Positions 40,245 to 49,284 of a stretch of 64,000 nucleotides of DNA are shown piece after piece. How positions within the stretch are numbered: the first letter of the stretch is position 1; each line of letters starts with the position of its first letter. The stretch is from DATLZC01 sp037444005 (GTDB lineage Bacteria > Chloroflexota > Dehalococcoidia > DSTF01 > JACRBR01), in contig JBBING010000003.1 of the NCBI GenBank assembly GCA_037444005.1, positions 27,952-91,951 on the forward strand, given 5' to 3'. A program made the position numbers and the translations under genes. The notes under the pieces were generated by a model. It was not told where the DNA came from. It searched no databases and saw only the letters and a list, made by a program, of their open reading frames with translations.

Positions 40245-41252
40245 ATGCCCAGAGCCCTCATCACCGGCATCACCGGCCAGGACGGGTCGTACCTGGCGGA
40301 GCACCTGCTCGCTCTCGGCTACGAGGTCTACGGCATGATCCGGGGCCAGAACAACCCCAAGCGGCAGCAGGTCGAGCGGATGCTGCCCGACGTCCGCATT
40401 GTCGAGGGGGACCTGCTCGATCAGGCTTCGCTGATCGCGGTCATCCAGAAGGTGCAGCCGGACGAGGTGTACAACCTCGCGGCGATCAGCTTCGTGCCGC
40501 TCTCGTGGAATCAGGCTGAGCTCACCGGGGAGATCACCGGCCTCGGCGTCCTGCGGATGCTCGAAGCCATCCGCATCGTGACGGGCGCGACGCCGTCGCG
40601 GTCCGACGCCGGGCGCGGCATCCGCTTCTACCAGGCGTCGTCCAGCGAGATGTTCGGGAAGGTGCGGGAGACGCCGCAGAACGAGCGCACGCCGTTCTAC
40701 CCGCGCAGTCCGTACGGCGTGGCGAAAGTCTACGGGCACTACATCACGGTGAACTACCGCGAGAGCTACAACCTGTTCGCGTGCAGCGGCATCCTGTTCA
40801 ATCACGAGTCGCCCCGGCGGGGGCCGGAGTTCGTGACCCGCAAGATCAGCCTCGGCGTGGCGCGCATCAAGCTCGGCAAGCAGAAAGAGCTCGCCATGGG
40901 GAACCTCGACGCCAAGCGCGACTGGGGGTTCGCCGGCGACTACGTCCGCGCGATGCATCTGATGTTGCAGCAGGACGAACCGGACGACTACGTCGTCGGG
41001 ACCGGCGAGTCACACTCCGTGCGGGAATTCATCGAGGCCGCGTTCAGCTATGTCGGGCTCAACTGGCGAGACTACGTGCGCGTGGACCCGCAGTTTCTAC
41101 GCCCCGCGGAGGTCGACGTGCTCCGGGCGGACGCAACGAAAGCGCGCGAGAAGCTCGGCTGGAGGCCCAGCGTGAGCTTCCAGGAGCTCGTCGAGATGAT
41201 GGTGGAGCACGACCTGCGCCAGGAAGGCGCGCGGGGCGAGCTCGCGCTCTAA
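40245..41252 (+). CDS. gmd: GDP-mannose 4,6-dehydratase
   Basis: The product has 335 residues. It makes GDP-4-keto-6-deoxymannose from GDP-mannose, the entry to fucose, rhamnose and perosamine donors. NADP fold: ALITGITGQDGSYLAEHLL. Catalytic residues: YQASSSEMFGKV (Ser/Thr, Glu), YPRSPYGVAKVYGHYI (Tyr-x3-Lys). Further family blocks are GILFNHESPRRGPEFVTRKI and KRDWGFAGDYVRAM. GAAGGAGG stands just upstream of ATG 40245. The donor sugar probably feeds surface polysaccharide; no downstream epimerase/reductase is adjacent. The stop overlaps the convergent enoyl-CoA hydratase stop. Confidence 0.95.
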   Translation: MPRALITGITGQDGSYLAEHLLALGYEVYGMIRGQNNPKRQQVERMLPDVRIVEGDLLDQASLIAVIQKVQPDEVYNLAAISFVPLSWNQAELTGEITGLGVLRMLEAIRIVTGATPSRSDAGRGIRFYQASSSEMFGKVRETPQNERTPFYPRSPYGVAKVYGHYITVNYRESYNLFACSGILFNHESPRRGPEFVTRKISLGVARIKLGKQKELAMGNLDAKRDWGFAGDYVRAMHLMLQQDEPDDYVVGTGESHSVREFIEAAFSYVGLNWRDYVRVDPQFLRPAEVDVLRADATKAREKLGWRPSVSFQELVEMMVEHDLRQEGARGELAL

Positions 41253-42058
41253 TCCACGTTGAACCGAGGCTCGCGCTTCTCGATGAAGGCGCGCACCGCC
41301 TCCGCATGGGCCGGCCGGCGCCGCAGCTCGCGGATGGAGAAGCTCTCCAGCGTGACGACCTTCCGCAGGTCCGCCTCCACGGCGTTCAAGTGAAGCAGCC
41401 GCTTCGCCGTCCAGACGGGCTCGATGGGGTTGGCGGCGATCTCGCGGGCCAGCGACATGGCTTCGTCCATGAGCCGTTCGTGGGGCACCACCCGGTCGAC
41501 CAGCCCGCGCCGCTCCGCTTCGGCGGCGTCGATGATGCGTCCCGTGAGGGCCAGGTAGAGCGCGTTGGCGAACCCGGCGACCAGCGGCAGATAGCGGGTG
41601 CTGCCGCACTCGGGTGTGAGGCCCACTTTGACGAATCGCGCCGAAAAGCGGGCCTGATCCGAGGCGATGCGGATGTCGCACGCGAGCGCCATCGTCAGCC
41701 CCACGCCGATGGCCGGCCCGTTGATGGCAGCGATGACCGGCTTCCCGCGGGAGAGCGCGATAGGCACTTCGGGACTGCCCTCTTCGTCGAGAAGGGGTGA
41801 GGGCCGCCGGGGCGCCTGCCCCTCGCCCGCTGCGAGGTCTTCCGACCAGCCGGAGATGTCGGCCCCGGCGCAGAAGCCCCGGCCCGCGCCCGTCACCACC
41901 ATGACGCCGATCTGGGGGTCGCGGGCCGCTCGCTCGATGGCGTCCAGGAACTCGCGCTCCATGAGGCCCGTCCACGCGTTGAGCTTCTCCGGGCGGTTGA
42001 GGGTGACCAGCGCGACGCGGTCACGCGCCTCGTACGTGATGTGCTGGTAGTCGGACAT
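41249..42058 (-). CDS. Enoyl-CoA hydratase/isomerase family protein
   Basis: The product has 269 residues and the crotonase fold. Seen are ALVTLNRPEKLNAWTGLM, TGAGRGFCAGADISGW (oxyanion-hole strand), KPVIAAINGPAIGVGLTMAL (second oxyanion Gly), and VGLTPECGSTRYLP, with Glu at the hydratase acid/base place. It hydrates trans-2-enoyl-CoA or acts on a related thioester; the exact substrate is unclear. No neighbouring fatty acid oxidation genes are present. Confidence 0.88.
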   Translation of the reverse strand: MSDYQHITYEARDRVALVTLNRPEKLNAWTGLMEREFLDAIERAARDPQIGVMVVTGAGRGFCAGADISGWSEDLAAGEGQAPRRPSPLLDEEGSPEVPIALSRGKPVIAAINGPAIGVGLTMALACDIRIASDQARFSARFVKVGLTPECGSTRYLPLVAGFANALYLALTGRIIDAAEAERRGLVDRVVPHERLMDEAMSLAREIAANPIEPVWTAKRLLHLNAVEADLRKVVTLESFSIRELRRRPAHAEAVRAFIEKREPRFNVD

Positions 42059-42190
42059 CGGGCAGTCTCCTCGCGGCGAAGCTGTCCGCTATGGTAGCGC
42101 CCGCCCGGCGAAGGCGATAGCGGCGCTGGCGCCGTGGCTCGCCTTTCGCGCACAATAGCGCCACATCGAACACAGGAGGAGACGGGCGCG

Positions 42191-43429
42191 ATGGAGAAGC
42201 GGAGGCTCGGCATCGGGTTCGTGGGAGCGGGTTTCATGAACCGCTTCCACGTGCAGAGTCTGGTCGGCGTGCGCGACGCCGACGTCGCCGGCGTCTTCAG
42301 CCCCACCCGTCAGCGAGCCGAGGCGCTGGCGGCGCTCTCGAAGGAGCTGGCAGTAGGTGAGCCCAAGGTCCACCGTTCGGTGACGGACCTGGTGGCGGAC
42401 CCGGCCGTCGACGCTATCTGGATCGCGGCGACCAACGACACGCGCGTCGAAATCGTCGAAGAGATCGTGGACGCTGTCCGCTCGGGGAAGGGCGAGCTCG
42501 TGGGCGTCGCCTGCGAGAAGCCGCTCGCGCGGAATGTGGCCGAAGCCCGACGCATGGTCGAGCTCGTCGAACAGACCCCGTTGCTCCACGGCTATTTGGA
42601 GAACCAGGTCTTCGCGCCGAGCGTTACCCGCGGGAAAGAGATTATCTGGCGACGAGCCGTGCCCATCGCCGGGCGTCCGTATCTCGCGCGAGCGGCGGAG
42701 GAGCACAGCGGGCCGCACATGCCGTGGTTCTGGGACGGCCGGCGTCAGGGCGGGGGCGTCCTCAACGACATGCTGTGCCACAGCTACGAGGTCGCGCGCT
42801 TCCTGCTCACGGCGCCGGGCGAGCCGCGCGAGGCCCTGACGGTCGAAGAGGTGAGCGCGCAGATCGCGTCCCTCAAATGGACACGGCGGGAATACGCCGA
42901 GGCGCTCCGGGAGATGACCGGCGGCCTCGTCGACTACGCCACCGCTCCGGCGGAGGACTTCGCGCGGGCGGCCGTGCGTCTTCGCGGTCCGAACGGCGAA
43001 CGGCTGCTGGTCGAAGCCACGACATCGTGGAACTTCGTGGGCGCCGGGCTGCGTCTGCGCACAGAGCTCCTCGGCCCGGAATACGCCATGCAGATCGATA
43101 GCCTCAACACCGATCTCACGGTGTTCATGAGCCGGCGGGTTCAGGGTGAAGCGGGGGAGGACCTGGTCGAAAAGCAGAACGCCGAGCAGGGCCTCATGCC
43201 TGTCGTCGCCGACGAGCCTGCGACCTACGGGTACACGGCGGAGAACCGGCACATGGTCCGATCGTTCCTGGAGGGACGCATGCCCGACGAGACCTGGCGA
43301 GACGGGCTCGCCGTCGTCGAGGTCCTCATGGCCTGTTACAAGTCGGCTGAGGAGGGGCGCTCGGTGCCGTTCCCGGTGGATTTGGGCGACTTCGTGCCGG
43401 CCGTGGCGCAGGGACGGTGGAAGGCGTAG
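42191..43429 (+). CDS. Gfo/Idh/MocA-family dehydrogenase
   Basis: The product has 412 residues. The N-terminal NAD(P) fold is GIGFVGAGFMNRFHVQSL, followed by AIWIAATNDTRVEIVEE and VACEKPLARNVAEARRMVEL (the E-K-P motif with catalytic Lys). The C-terminal domain has GGVLNDMLCHSYEVARFLL, where the family has its D-x4-H pair. It oxidises or reduces a sugar or inositol-type ring; the substrate is unknown. AGGAGGAG lies about ten bases before ATG 42191. Its 3' end overlaps the PrsW-like gene by 13 bases. Confidence 0.85.
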   Translation: MEKRRLGIGFVGAGFMNRFHVQSLVGVRDADVAGVFSPTRQRAEALAALSKELAVGEPKVHRSVTDLVADPAVDAIWIAATNDTRVEIVEEIVDAVRSGKGELVGVACEKPLARNVAEARRMVELVEQTPLLHGYLENQVFAPSVTRGKEIIWRRAVPIAGRPYLARAAEEHSGPHMPWFWDGRRQGGGVLNDMLCHSYEVARFLLTAPGEPREALTVEEVSAQIASLKWTRREYAEALREMTGGLVDYATAPAEDFARAAVRLRGPNGERLLVEATTSWNFVGAGLRLRTELLGPEYAMQIDSLNTDLTVFMSRRVQGEAGEDLVEKQNAEQGLMPVVADEPATYGYTAENRHMVRSFLEGRMPDETWRDGLAVVEVLMACYKSAEEGRSVPFPVDLGDFVPAVAQGRWKA

Positions 43430-43998
43430 CTGTCCCCGCGGGCAGTTCCCCGCCAGACCCTGGGGCGCGCGAGGTTGGCCCCATTGGTCATCTCGCCGCG
43501 GCGGCTGTCGCGGTCGCCGGGGCGCTGGTCGCGGCTCCTGTGGCGGTCATCGAAGAGCTCTCGTCCGGACTCGGGTTGCTGCTCCTGCCCTTCGTCGCAG
43601 CGCCGACGATCGAGGAGATTCTGAAGCCCGCCGGCGTGTATTTGCTTCTCGTCCGCTGGCCGCGTCTCGTGCGAGGGCAGCTCCACGCGGCGCTCCTGGC
43701 CGCGCTGGCGGGCTTCTCGTTCGGGCTGCTGGAGAGCGCCGCGTTCGTCACGGTTTCCGTCGATGAGCCGGCGCGAGCGTTCGTCGCGTACCGGTTCACC
43801 GCTCCGATCGCGATGCACGCGACGGCGAGCTTCATCGCTGGTTCGGGCATCGGACCCGACCTCATCGCGTGGGCGAGGAGCGGTTCGGCGCTGCCGCGGA
43901 GGACGGTCTGGCGCTTCGGCGCGGCCATCGCGCTCCACGCGGCGTACAACGTGACCGCGGTGGCGCTGGCGCTGAGCGGAGCGCTCGACTTCGGTTAG
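43417..43998 (+). CDS. PrsW-like intramembrane metalloprotease
   Basis: The product has 193 residues and about six membrane helices. Motifs of the PrsW/glutamic-type abortive infection superfamily are present: APTIEEILKPAG (E66, E67, K70), AGFSFGLLES (F102, E106), His 134 in TAPIAMHATASF, and LHAAYN (His 174, Asn 178). PrsW cleaves an anti-sigma factor in Bacillus, but the target here is unknown. The GTG start lies inside the end of the Gfo/Idh gene, so co-translation is likely; a role linked to that enzyme is not obvious. It converges on the second Gfo/Idh gene. Confidence 0.75.
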   Translation: MEGVAVPAGSSPPDPGAREVGPIGHLAAAAVAVAGALVAAPVAVIEELSSGLGLLLLPFVAAPTIEEILKPAGVYLLLVRWPRLVRGQLHAALLAALAGFSFGLLESAAFVTVSVDEPARAFVAYRFTAPIAMHATASFIAGSGIGPDLIAWARSGSALPRRTVWRFGAAIALHAAYNVTAVALALSGALDFG

Positions 43999-45050
43999 GG
44001 GCCTTCGCCGGCGGGTTCCACCGGGACTTCGCATCCCTCAGCGGCGGAACGGTACGCGGCTTCCAGGATGCGTTGGACGTTGATGGTCTCGGCGGGCCTC
44101 ACGGCGGGCTCGGCTTCGCCGCGAAGGACCTGCACCCAGTGCGCCATCTCGCGCTCGTACATCCGGGTCTCCGCGACCTGGAGCCGCTCATCGGCGGGGA
44201 TGCCCTCGCGGTTACGGTAGATCACGGGCGGATGGGTCGTGGCGCCCGCTTCGTCGCCGCACAGCGTCACGTTGAAGACCTGCTTCTCGATGTGAGCGGC
44301 CCAGGTCGCCCGGACGAGCAGCGTGGCGCCGTTGGCGAAGCGCACCAGCGCGACGGCAAAGTCCTCGACGTCGAACCGCTCGGGGTCCCAGGCGTTCCGG
44401 AACATGCGGGCGATGTCGGGCCGATGCCCGAACCGGCGTTGCATCGACGCTGACACGCGCGCTGGCTCGGGGTTCCCCATGAGCCAGATCGCCAGGTCGA
44501 GCATGTGCACGCCGATGTCGAGGAGCGCCCCGCCGGCCGCGTGGGAGGACTGGTGAAACGTGCCCCACGTGGGAATACCCATCCGGCGCATCGCTGTTGC
44601 TTCGGCGTAGTAGATGTCGCCGAGGTGCCCCGCCTGCGCCACTCGGTGGATGGCGCGCGGTCCGGCGTCGAAGCGGAAGCTTTGCGCAGCCATGAGGATG
44701 CGGCCGTGGCGGGCGGCCGCGGTGAACATCTCGCGGGCCTCGGCGGCGGTGACCGCGAGGGGCTTTTCGCACAGGACATGGGCGCCCGCCTCGAGCGCCG
44801 CGAGCACCGGCTCTCGGTGGAACCGGTTGGGCACGCAGACGCTCACGGCGTCGAGCCGCTCGTTCGCCAGCATCTCGCGCCAGTCGGTGTGCACGCGGGG
44901 GATGTCGTACTGCTCGGCGAGCGCCCGCGCAGGCTCGGGGTTGATGTCGCAGATGGCCGTGACCCGCTGCCCGGCCGCGCGGAAGCCGGGCAGGTGCACC
45001 ACCCGGGCGGCCCAGCCTGCGCCGACGATCCCGATCCTCAGTTCGCTCAT
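43995..45050 (-). CDS. Gfo/Idh/MocA-family dehydrogenase
   Basis: The product has 351 residues. NAD(P) fold: ELRIGIVGAGWAARVVHLPG; AVSVCVPNRFHREPVLAAL; VLCEKPLAVTAAEAREMF. C-terminal domain: GGALLDIGVHMLDLAIWLMG, with D-x3-H. It is only distantly similar to the enzyme at 42191. ATG 45050 overlaps the isomerase stop (ATGA), so the pair should act on the same substrate, probably a rare sugar or cyclitol (inference). Confidence 0.87.
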   Translation of the reverse strand: MSELRIGIVGAGWAARVVHLPGFRAAGQRVTAICDINPEPARALAEQYDIPRVHTDWREMLANERLDAVSVCVPNRFHREPVLAALEAGAHVLCEKPLAVTAAEAREMFTAAARHGRILMAAQSFRFDAGPRAIHRVAQAGHLGDIYYAEATAMRRMGIPTWGTFHQSSHAAGGALLDIGVHMLDLAIWLMGNPEPARVSASMQRRFGHRPDIARMFRNAWDPERFDVEDFAVALVRFANGATLLVRATWAAHIEKQVFNVTLCGDEAGATTHPPVIYRNREGIPADERLQVAETRMYEREMAHWVQVLRGEAEPAVRPAETINVQRILEAAYRSAAEGCEVPVEPAGEGP

Positions 45051-45865
45051 GCGCCTCCGCCTTCCGGGGTTCCCTGCAGCCGTTCGAGCAGGCGTTTCGC
45101 TGCGAGGATGCCCTGACGTTCGGGGAGTCGTTCGCCCTCGTACTCGATGCCGACGTACCCGTGATAGCCCGCGCCTACGACGATGTCGAGCATGCGGGCG
45201 AAATCGATGGTCGTCTCGTTGCCGTCGGGGCCGAAATCGTAACACTTAGCGCTGACGGCCTTGGCGTACGGCATCAGCTTCGCGATGGCCTCGTACCGGT
45301 CGACTTCCGGCGGGAAGTTCCCGAAATCAGGCAGCGTTCCGAACCAGGGGGAATCGACGGCCTCCACGAGCGCGGCAAGCCAGTCGGGATCGGACGAGAG
45401 GCCGCCGTGATTCTCCACGAGCACGCTGACTCCCGACGCGCGGGCGTAGTCCACCAGCGCGGAGAAGCTCTCGACGCAACGCTCCAGGGCGCTATCATCC
45501 CCCGGGCGCGCGCCGGTGTTGCACCGGATCGAGTCGCACCCGAGCACCGCCGCAACGTCGACCCACTTATGGTGGTTCCTGGCGGCGAGGAGCCGTCGCT
45601 CTCGCTCCGGCGCCGCCATGCTTCCCTCGCCGTCGCACATGATGAGCAGCAACCTGACGCCCCGGTCCTCGGCCCGGCGCCGCAGCTCCTTCAGATAGGC
45701 GTACTGCGGCGACGGGAAGAAGGTGTTGACCAGCTCCAGCGCTTCGATGCCGAAATCGGCGCACAGATCGACCATGCCGAGCTGATCGATCTCGCGGGCG
45801 AAGAACATGCGATGCATGGACCAGGCGGCGAGCGAGATACGGAACCGAGGGACGGACGCGCTCAC
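45047..45865 (-). CDS. Sugar phosphate isomerase/epimerase-type TIM barrel
   Basis: The product has 272 residues and the AP-endonuclease-2-like xylose isomerase fold. Seen are RISLAAWSMHRMFF, DFGIEALELVNTFFPSP, GVRLLLIMCDGEG, VLGCDSIRCNTGARPGDD, GVSVLVENHGGLSSDPDWL (metal Glu), GTLPDFGNFPP (metal Asp), KAVSAKCYDF and YVGIEYEGERL (last Glu). The metal ligands are therefore complete. GTG 45865 with GGAGAG upstream was chosen; the frame is open further up but without supporting signals. TATGCT (complement of 45906-45911) may be the -10 box. It forms an operon with the Gfo/Idh gene. Confidence 0.8.
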   Translation of the reverse strand: MSASVPRFRISLAAWSMHRMFFAREIDQLGMVDLCADFGIEALELVNTFFPSPQYAYLKELRRRAEDRGVRLLLIMCDGEGSMAAPERERRLLAARNHHKWVDVAAVLGCDSIRCNTGARPGDDSALERCVESFSALVDYARASGVSVLVENHGGLSSDPDWLAALVEAVDSPWFGTLPDFGNFPPEVDRYEAIAKLMPYAKAVSAKCYDFGPDGNETTIDFARMLDIVVGAGYHGYVGIEYEGERLPERQGILAAKRLLERLQGTPEGGGA

Positions 45866-46068
45866 AGCGGAAGCTCTCCTGAGCGAGGCCCTGATTCGTG
45901 GGCCTAGCATACGGCGTGTCGCGGCGTGAGTCATCTGCCGGAAATTGCGGCGCCTGTACCGCGAAATAATGCATTTTCCCCACGACTGACATCGTGAAAA
46001 TCGAAACAATGTAGCCGCCGGTCGGCAGCCGGGGCCGATGCGCGTCCCGGAGCGAAGACGAGGAGAGC

Positions 46069-47133
46069 ATGAAGCGCGACATTCTCATCGCCGGCGTGTT
46101 GTGGCTTGCGCTGACCGTCGTCGGTCTCTTCTTTGTCGGGCGCATTGACTACTTCCCGTCGACGATGTCCGACAAGGGCGAAGAGGTCGAGCACGCGTTC
46201 CGGGTCCTGGCGCTCCTCGCCGTCCCCGTGGCCGCTCTGGTCGTCACGGTCCTGTTCTACAGCGTCATCGTCCATCGCTCGAAGGGCGACCCCGTCGAAG
46301 ACGGCCCGCCCATCATGGGACGAGGCGCGTTCCCTATGGCCTGGTTCGGGATCACCTCCGGACTGACGCTGCTGGTGATGATCTATCCGGGCCTGACGAG
46401 CCTCGCGAAGATGATCGACAACCCGACACCAGACCTCGTCGTGAACGTCGAGGGCGTCCAGTGGACGTGGCTCGTCAGCTATCCGCAGCAAGACGTGCGG
46501 AACGTCCGCGAACTCGTTCTGCCGGTCGACCGAACGGTGCGGTTCGACATCACGAGCCGGGACGTACTCCACTCGTTCTGGGTCCCCGCGTTCCTGATGA
46601 AGATCGACGCGGTCCCGGGAAGGACGACGACGGTAACCTTCAAGCCCACCGAGACGGGCTCGTATCAAGAAGACTCGTCCCTCAGGCTGCAGTGCGCTGA
46701 ACTCTGCGGCCTCAGTCACTCCCGGATGATGCTGCCCGTGCGGGTGGTGACGGAGGAGGAGTTCCAGGCGTGGGTCGAGAAGAATCGCCGGCCGCCGGCC
46801 ACGCCCGCGCCCACAGCCGGGCCTGGTGCAGAGGTGGAAGAAGTCACCATCGTGGCGAAGAACGTGCTCTTCGACCTGAAGGAGATTCGGGTGAAGGCCG
46901 GCTCGCAGGTGAAGCTCACGGTCGACAACCAGGACGCCGGCGTTCCCCACAACTGGTCGCTGTACGAGAGCGAGGACGCGGCGAAAGCCGGCGAGACGCC
47001 GCTCGCCGCCACCGAGGTCGAGACGGGCCCGGTGACGCAGGAGCTGACCTTCCCCGCTCCGGACCCGGGCGTCTACTTCTTCCGCTGCGATGTGCACCCG
47101 ACCACGATGGTCGGTACCTTCATCGTCGAATGA
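46069..47133 (+). CDS. coxB: Cytochrome c oxidase subunit II fused to a C-terminal cupredoxin
   Basis: The product has 354 residues. Two N-terminal membrane helices precede the periplasmic domain. The CuA site is complete: H168 (VLHSFWVPAF) and C209-x-E211-x-C213-x3-H217-x2-M220 (CAELCGLSHSRM). After a Pro/Thr-rich linker (RPPATPAPTAGPG, about 241-253) comes an extra domain with a type-1 copper set H294, C340, H343, M347 (VPHNW, FFRCDVHPTTM). This is a plastocyanin-like electron carrier covalently attached to subunit II. A tethered cupredoxin in place of cytochrome c is a plausible electron donor (inference). ATG 46069 has GAGGAGAG close upstream. Confidence 0.92.
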   Translation: MKRDILIAGVLWLALTVVGLFFVGRIDYFPSTMSDKGEEVEHAFRVLALLAVPVAALVVTVLFYSVIVHRSKGDPVEDGPPIMGRGAFPMAWFGITSGLTLLVMIYPGLTSLAKMIDNPTPDLVVNVEGVQWTWLVSYPQQDVRNVRELVLPVDRTVRFDITSRDVLHSFWVPAFLMKIDAVPGRTTTVTFKPTETGSYQEDSSLRLQCAELCGLSHSRMMLPVRVVTEEEFQAWVEKNRRPPATPAPTAGPGAEVEEVTIVAKNVLFDLKEIRVKAGSQVKLTVDNQDAGVPHNWSLYESEDAAKAGETPLAATEVETGPVTQELTFPAPDPGVYFFRCDVHPTTMVGTFIVE

Positions 47134-47161
47134 GAGCGCGGGAGCTCGAGGAGCGAGTGCG

Positions 47162-49045
47162 ATGACCGGAGCGGTTGTGCAGCCCAACGAAGAGCGGCCG
47201 AGCCTCGCGAGCGCGTTCGTTCCCATGCTGCGCGGGCTGCTGTGGGGCGCCGTCGGGTTCGCGGTGGGTGCGGGCCTGACCGCGCTGGCGCGCGTGGCGT
47301 CAGGGGAGAGCGCCTGGTGGCTCGAACTGAACTTCACGGTCGGTTACGCCTTCGGGCTCGTGGGCTGGCTCCTCGGGGTCGGCATGTGGGAGCGGTGGGG
47401 CCGCGAGTGGTTCGGACTTCAGACCCGGCGCGATCTCACCGACTGGCGGAGGTTTTTCGCCTTCACCACCGACCACAAGGTCATCGGAGTGCAATACCTG
47501 GTGACCTTCCTGCTCCTGTTTCTGGCGGCGGGTCTGCTCGCCATGCTCATCCGGATGCAGCTCCTGCAGCCGGACGGCGCGGTGATGAGCGACGGCACGT
47601 ACAACCGCGTGATGAGCCTGCACGGGATCATCATGATCGCCGTGGCCGTCGCGGCTGTGATCGGCGGGTTCGGGAACTACTTTGTGCCCCTGCTCATCGG
47701 CGCCCGCGACATGGCGTTTCCGCGGCTCAACGCCCTCAGCTTCTGGCTCGTGCCGCCCGTGGCGGTCCTCCTGCTCGCCGCGCAGGCCGCGGGAGGATGG
47801 GACTCCGGCTGGACCGCGTACCCGCCCCTCAGTGTCCGGAACGCGGCCGGGCAGGTCTTCTTCAACCTCGCGATCATCACGTTCGGACTGTCCTCCATCC
47901 TCGGCGGCCTCAACTTCATCGTGACCGTCTTCCACATGCGGGCGAAGGGCATGACCTGGGGACGGCTGCCCATCTTCGTCTGGTCCATGTTCGCCGCAGC
48001 ATGGCTCGCGCTGACGTTCACGCAGTTCTTCGCGGCGGCGATGCTGATGATCACGCTGGACCGCCTGGCGGGCACGTCGTTCTTCGTGGCGGACCAGGGT
48101 GGGAAGCCGCTGCTGTACCAGCACATCTTCTGGTTCTACTCGCACCCGGCGGTGTACATCTTCGTCCTGCCCGGGTTCGGCATCACCCTCGAAGTCCTGG
48201 CGCACTTCTCGCGCAAGCCGCTGTTCGCGTACAAGTGGGCGGTCGGTGGCTTTCTCGGCATCGTCGCGGTGAGCGGCATCGTCTGGGCCCACCACATGTT
48301 CGTGAGCGGTATGGACAACAAGCTGCTCGCGCCGTTTCTCGTAACGACCGAGATCATCTCGATCCCGACGGGCCTGGTCTTCCTGTCGGCGCTGGGCACC
48401 ATCTGGCAGGGGCGCCTGTGGCTGAAGACGCCGATGCTGTTTGCCCTGGGGATGGTGTTCAACTTCCTAATCGGCGGCGTCACGGGCATCTTCCTGGCGG
48501 ACGTGCCGACGGACATCAACCTGTCGGACACGTACTTCGTGGTGGCGCACTTCCACTACACCATCATCGGCGGCGAGATCTTCGCGTTGTTCGCCGGGCT
48601 CTACTACTGGTTCCCGAAGATGACGGGACGGATGTACAACGAGCGGCTCGGCCAGCTCCACTTCTGGCTGATGATCATCGCGTTCAACCTGACGTTCCTC
48701 CCGATGTTCTGGGCCGGCCTGCACGGCATGAACCGGCGCATCGCCACGTACCCGGAGGACCTGCAGGCGCTGAACGTGTTCATCAGCGTCATGGGCTTCC
48801 TGCTGGCGAGCAGCTTCCTGTTCTTCGTGGCGAACATAGTGTGGTCGCTGGTCAAGGGGCCGAAGGCTGCGGCCGACCCCTGGCGCGCCCGGACGCTCGA
48901 GTGGCGGGTGTCGTCGCCGCCGCCCATCGAGAACTTCCCGGCGCCGCCCGTGGTCAGCGGCCATCCCTATGACTACGGCGTGCGGGGAGCGCCGGCTCAC
49001 GCCCTGCTCGGCGTCGCCGGCGCGAGTGGAGAGGCGAAGGTATGA
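47162..49045 (+). CDS. coxA: Haem-copper oxidase subunit I, A2 type
   Basis: The product has 627 residues. Two extra N-terminal helices (LRGLLWGAVGFAVGAGLTAL and FTVGYAFGLVGWLLGVG) precede the normal core, which begins at TDHKVIGVQYLVT. Haem and copper ligands: SLHGIIM, YSHPAVYIFVLPGFG (CuB His and cross-linked Tyr), VWAHHMF and VVAHFHYTIIGG. The D-channel glutamate of A1 oxidases is absent; instead the Y-S motif before H-P marks an A2-type enzyme, as in Thermus caa3. It reduces oxygen to water and pumps protons. ATG 47162 follows GAGGAG. Its stop overlaps the next gene. Confidence 0.95.
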   Translation: MTGAVVQPNEERPSLASAFVPMLRGLLWGAVGFAVGAGLTALARVASGESAWWLELNFTVGYAFGLVGWLLGVGMWERWGREWFGLQTRRDLTDWRRFFAFTTDHKVIGVQYLVTFLLLFLAAGLLAMLIRMQLLQPDGAVMSDGTYNRVMSLHGIIMIAVAVAAVIGGFGNYFVPLLIGARDMAFPRLNALSFWLVPPVAVLLLAAQAAGGWDSGWTAYPPLSVRNAAGQVFFNLAIITFGLSSILGGLNFIVTVFHMRAKGMTWGRLPIFVWSMFAAAWLALTFTQFFAAAMLMITLDRLAGTSFFVADQGGKPLLYQHIFWFYSHPAVYIFVLPGFGITLEVLAHFSRKPLFAYKWAVGGFLGIVAVSGIVWAHHMFVSGMDNKLLAPFLVTTEIISIPTGLVFLSALGTIWQGRLWLKTPMLFALGMVFNFLIGGVTGIFLADVPTDINLSDTYFVVAHFHYTIIGGEIFALFAGLYYWFPKMTGRMYNERLGQLHFWLMIIAFNLTFLPMFWAGLHGMNRRIATYPEDLQALNVFISVMGFLLASSFLFFVANIVWSLVKGPKAAADPWRARTLEWRVSSPPPIENFPAPPVVSGHPYDYGVRGAPAHALLGVAGASGEAKV

Positions 49046-49284
49046 CGGGAAACGGTCACAGCGGAGACGGCCACGGGCCGGGAGAGGGCGTGTCGGCCGC
49101 GGTTCGAACCGGATGGATGGTCTTTGTGGCCCTCGCGGCGCTGACCATCGTCGAGTACATCGTCGCGGTGAGCGTTGACGCGAACCTCCCGGTCATCGCG
49201 ATCATCGCCGTCGCGAAGGCCGCGTTCATCGTCTACTACTTCATGCATGTCGTGCGCGCCTGGCGCAGAGAGGCAGGGCACTGA
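49042..49284 (+). CDS. Cytochrome c oxidase subunit IV-type small protein
   Basis: The protein has 80 residues. A His/Gly-rich N terminus (GNGHSGDGHGPGEG) and two membrane helices (MVFVALAALTIVEYIVAV and VIAIIAVAKAAFIVYYFMHV) end in a basic tail. The AxxKAxxIxxYFMH pattern is that of bacterial oxidase subunit IV, a small subunit that stabilises the complex. ATG overlaps the coxA stop (ATGA), and the stop overlaps the coxC ATG (TGATG). Confidence 0.85.
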   Translation: MTGNGHSGDGHGPGEGVSAAVRTGWMVFVALAALTIVEYIVAVSVDANLPVIAIIAVAKAAFIVYYFMHVVRAWRREAGH

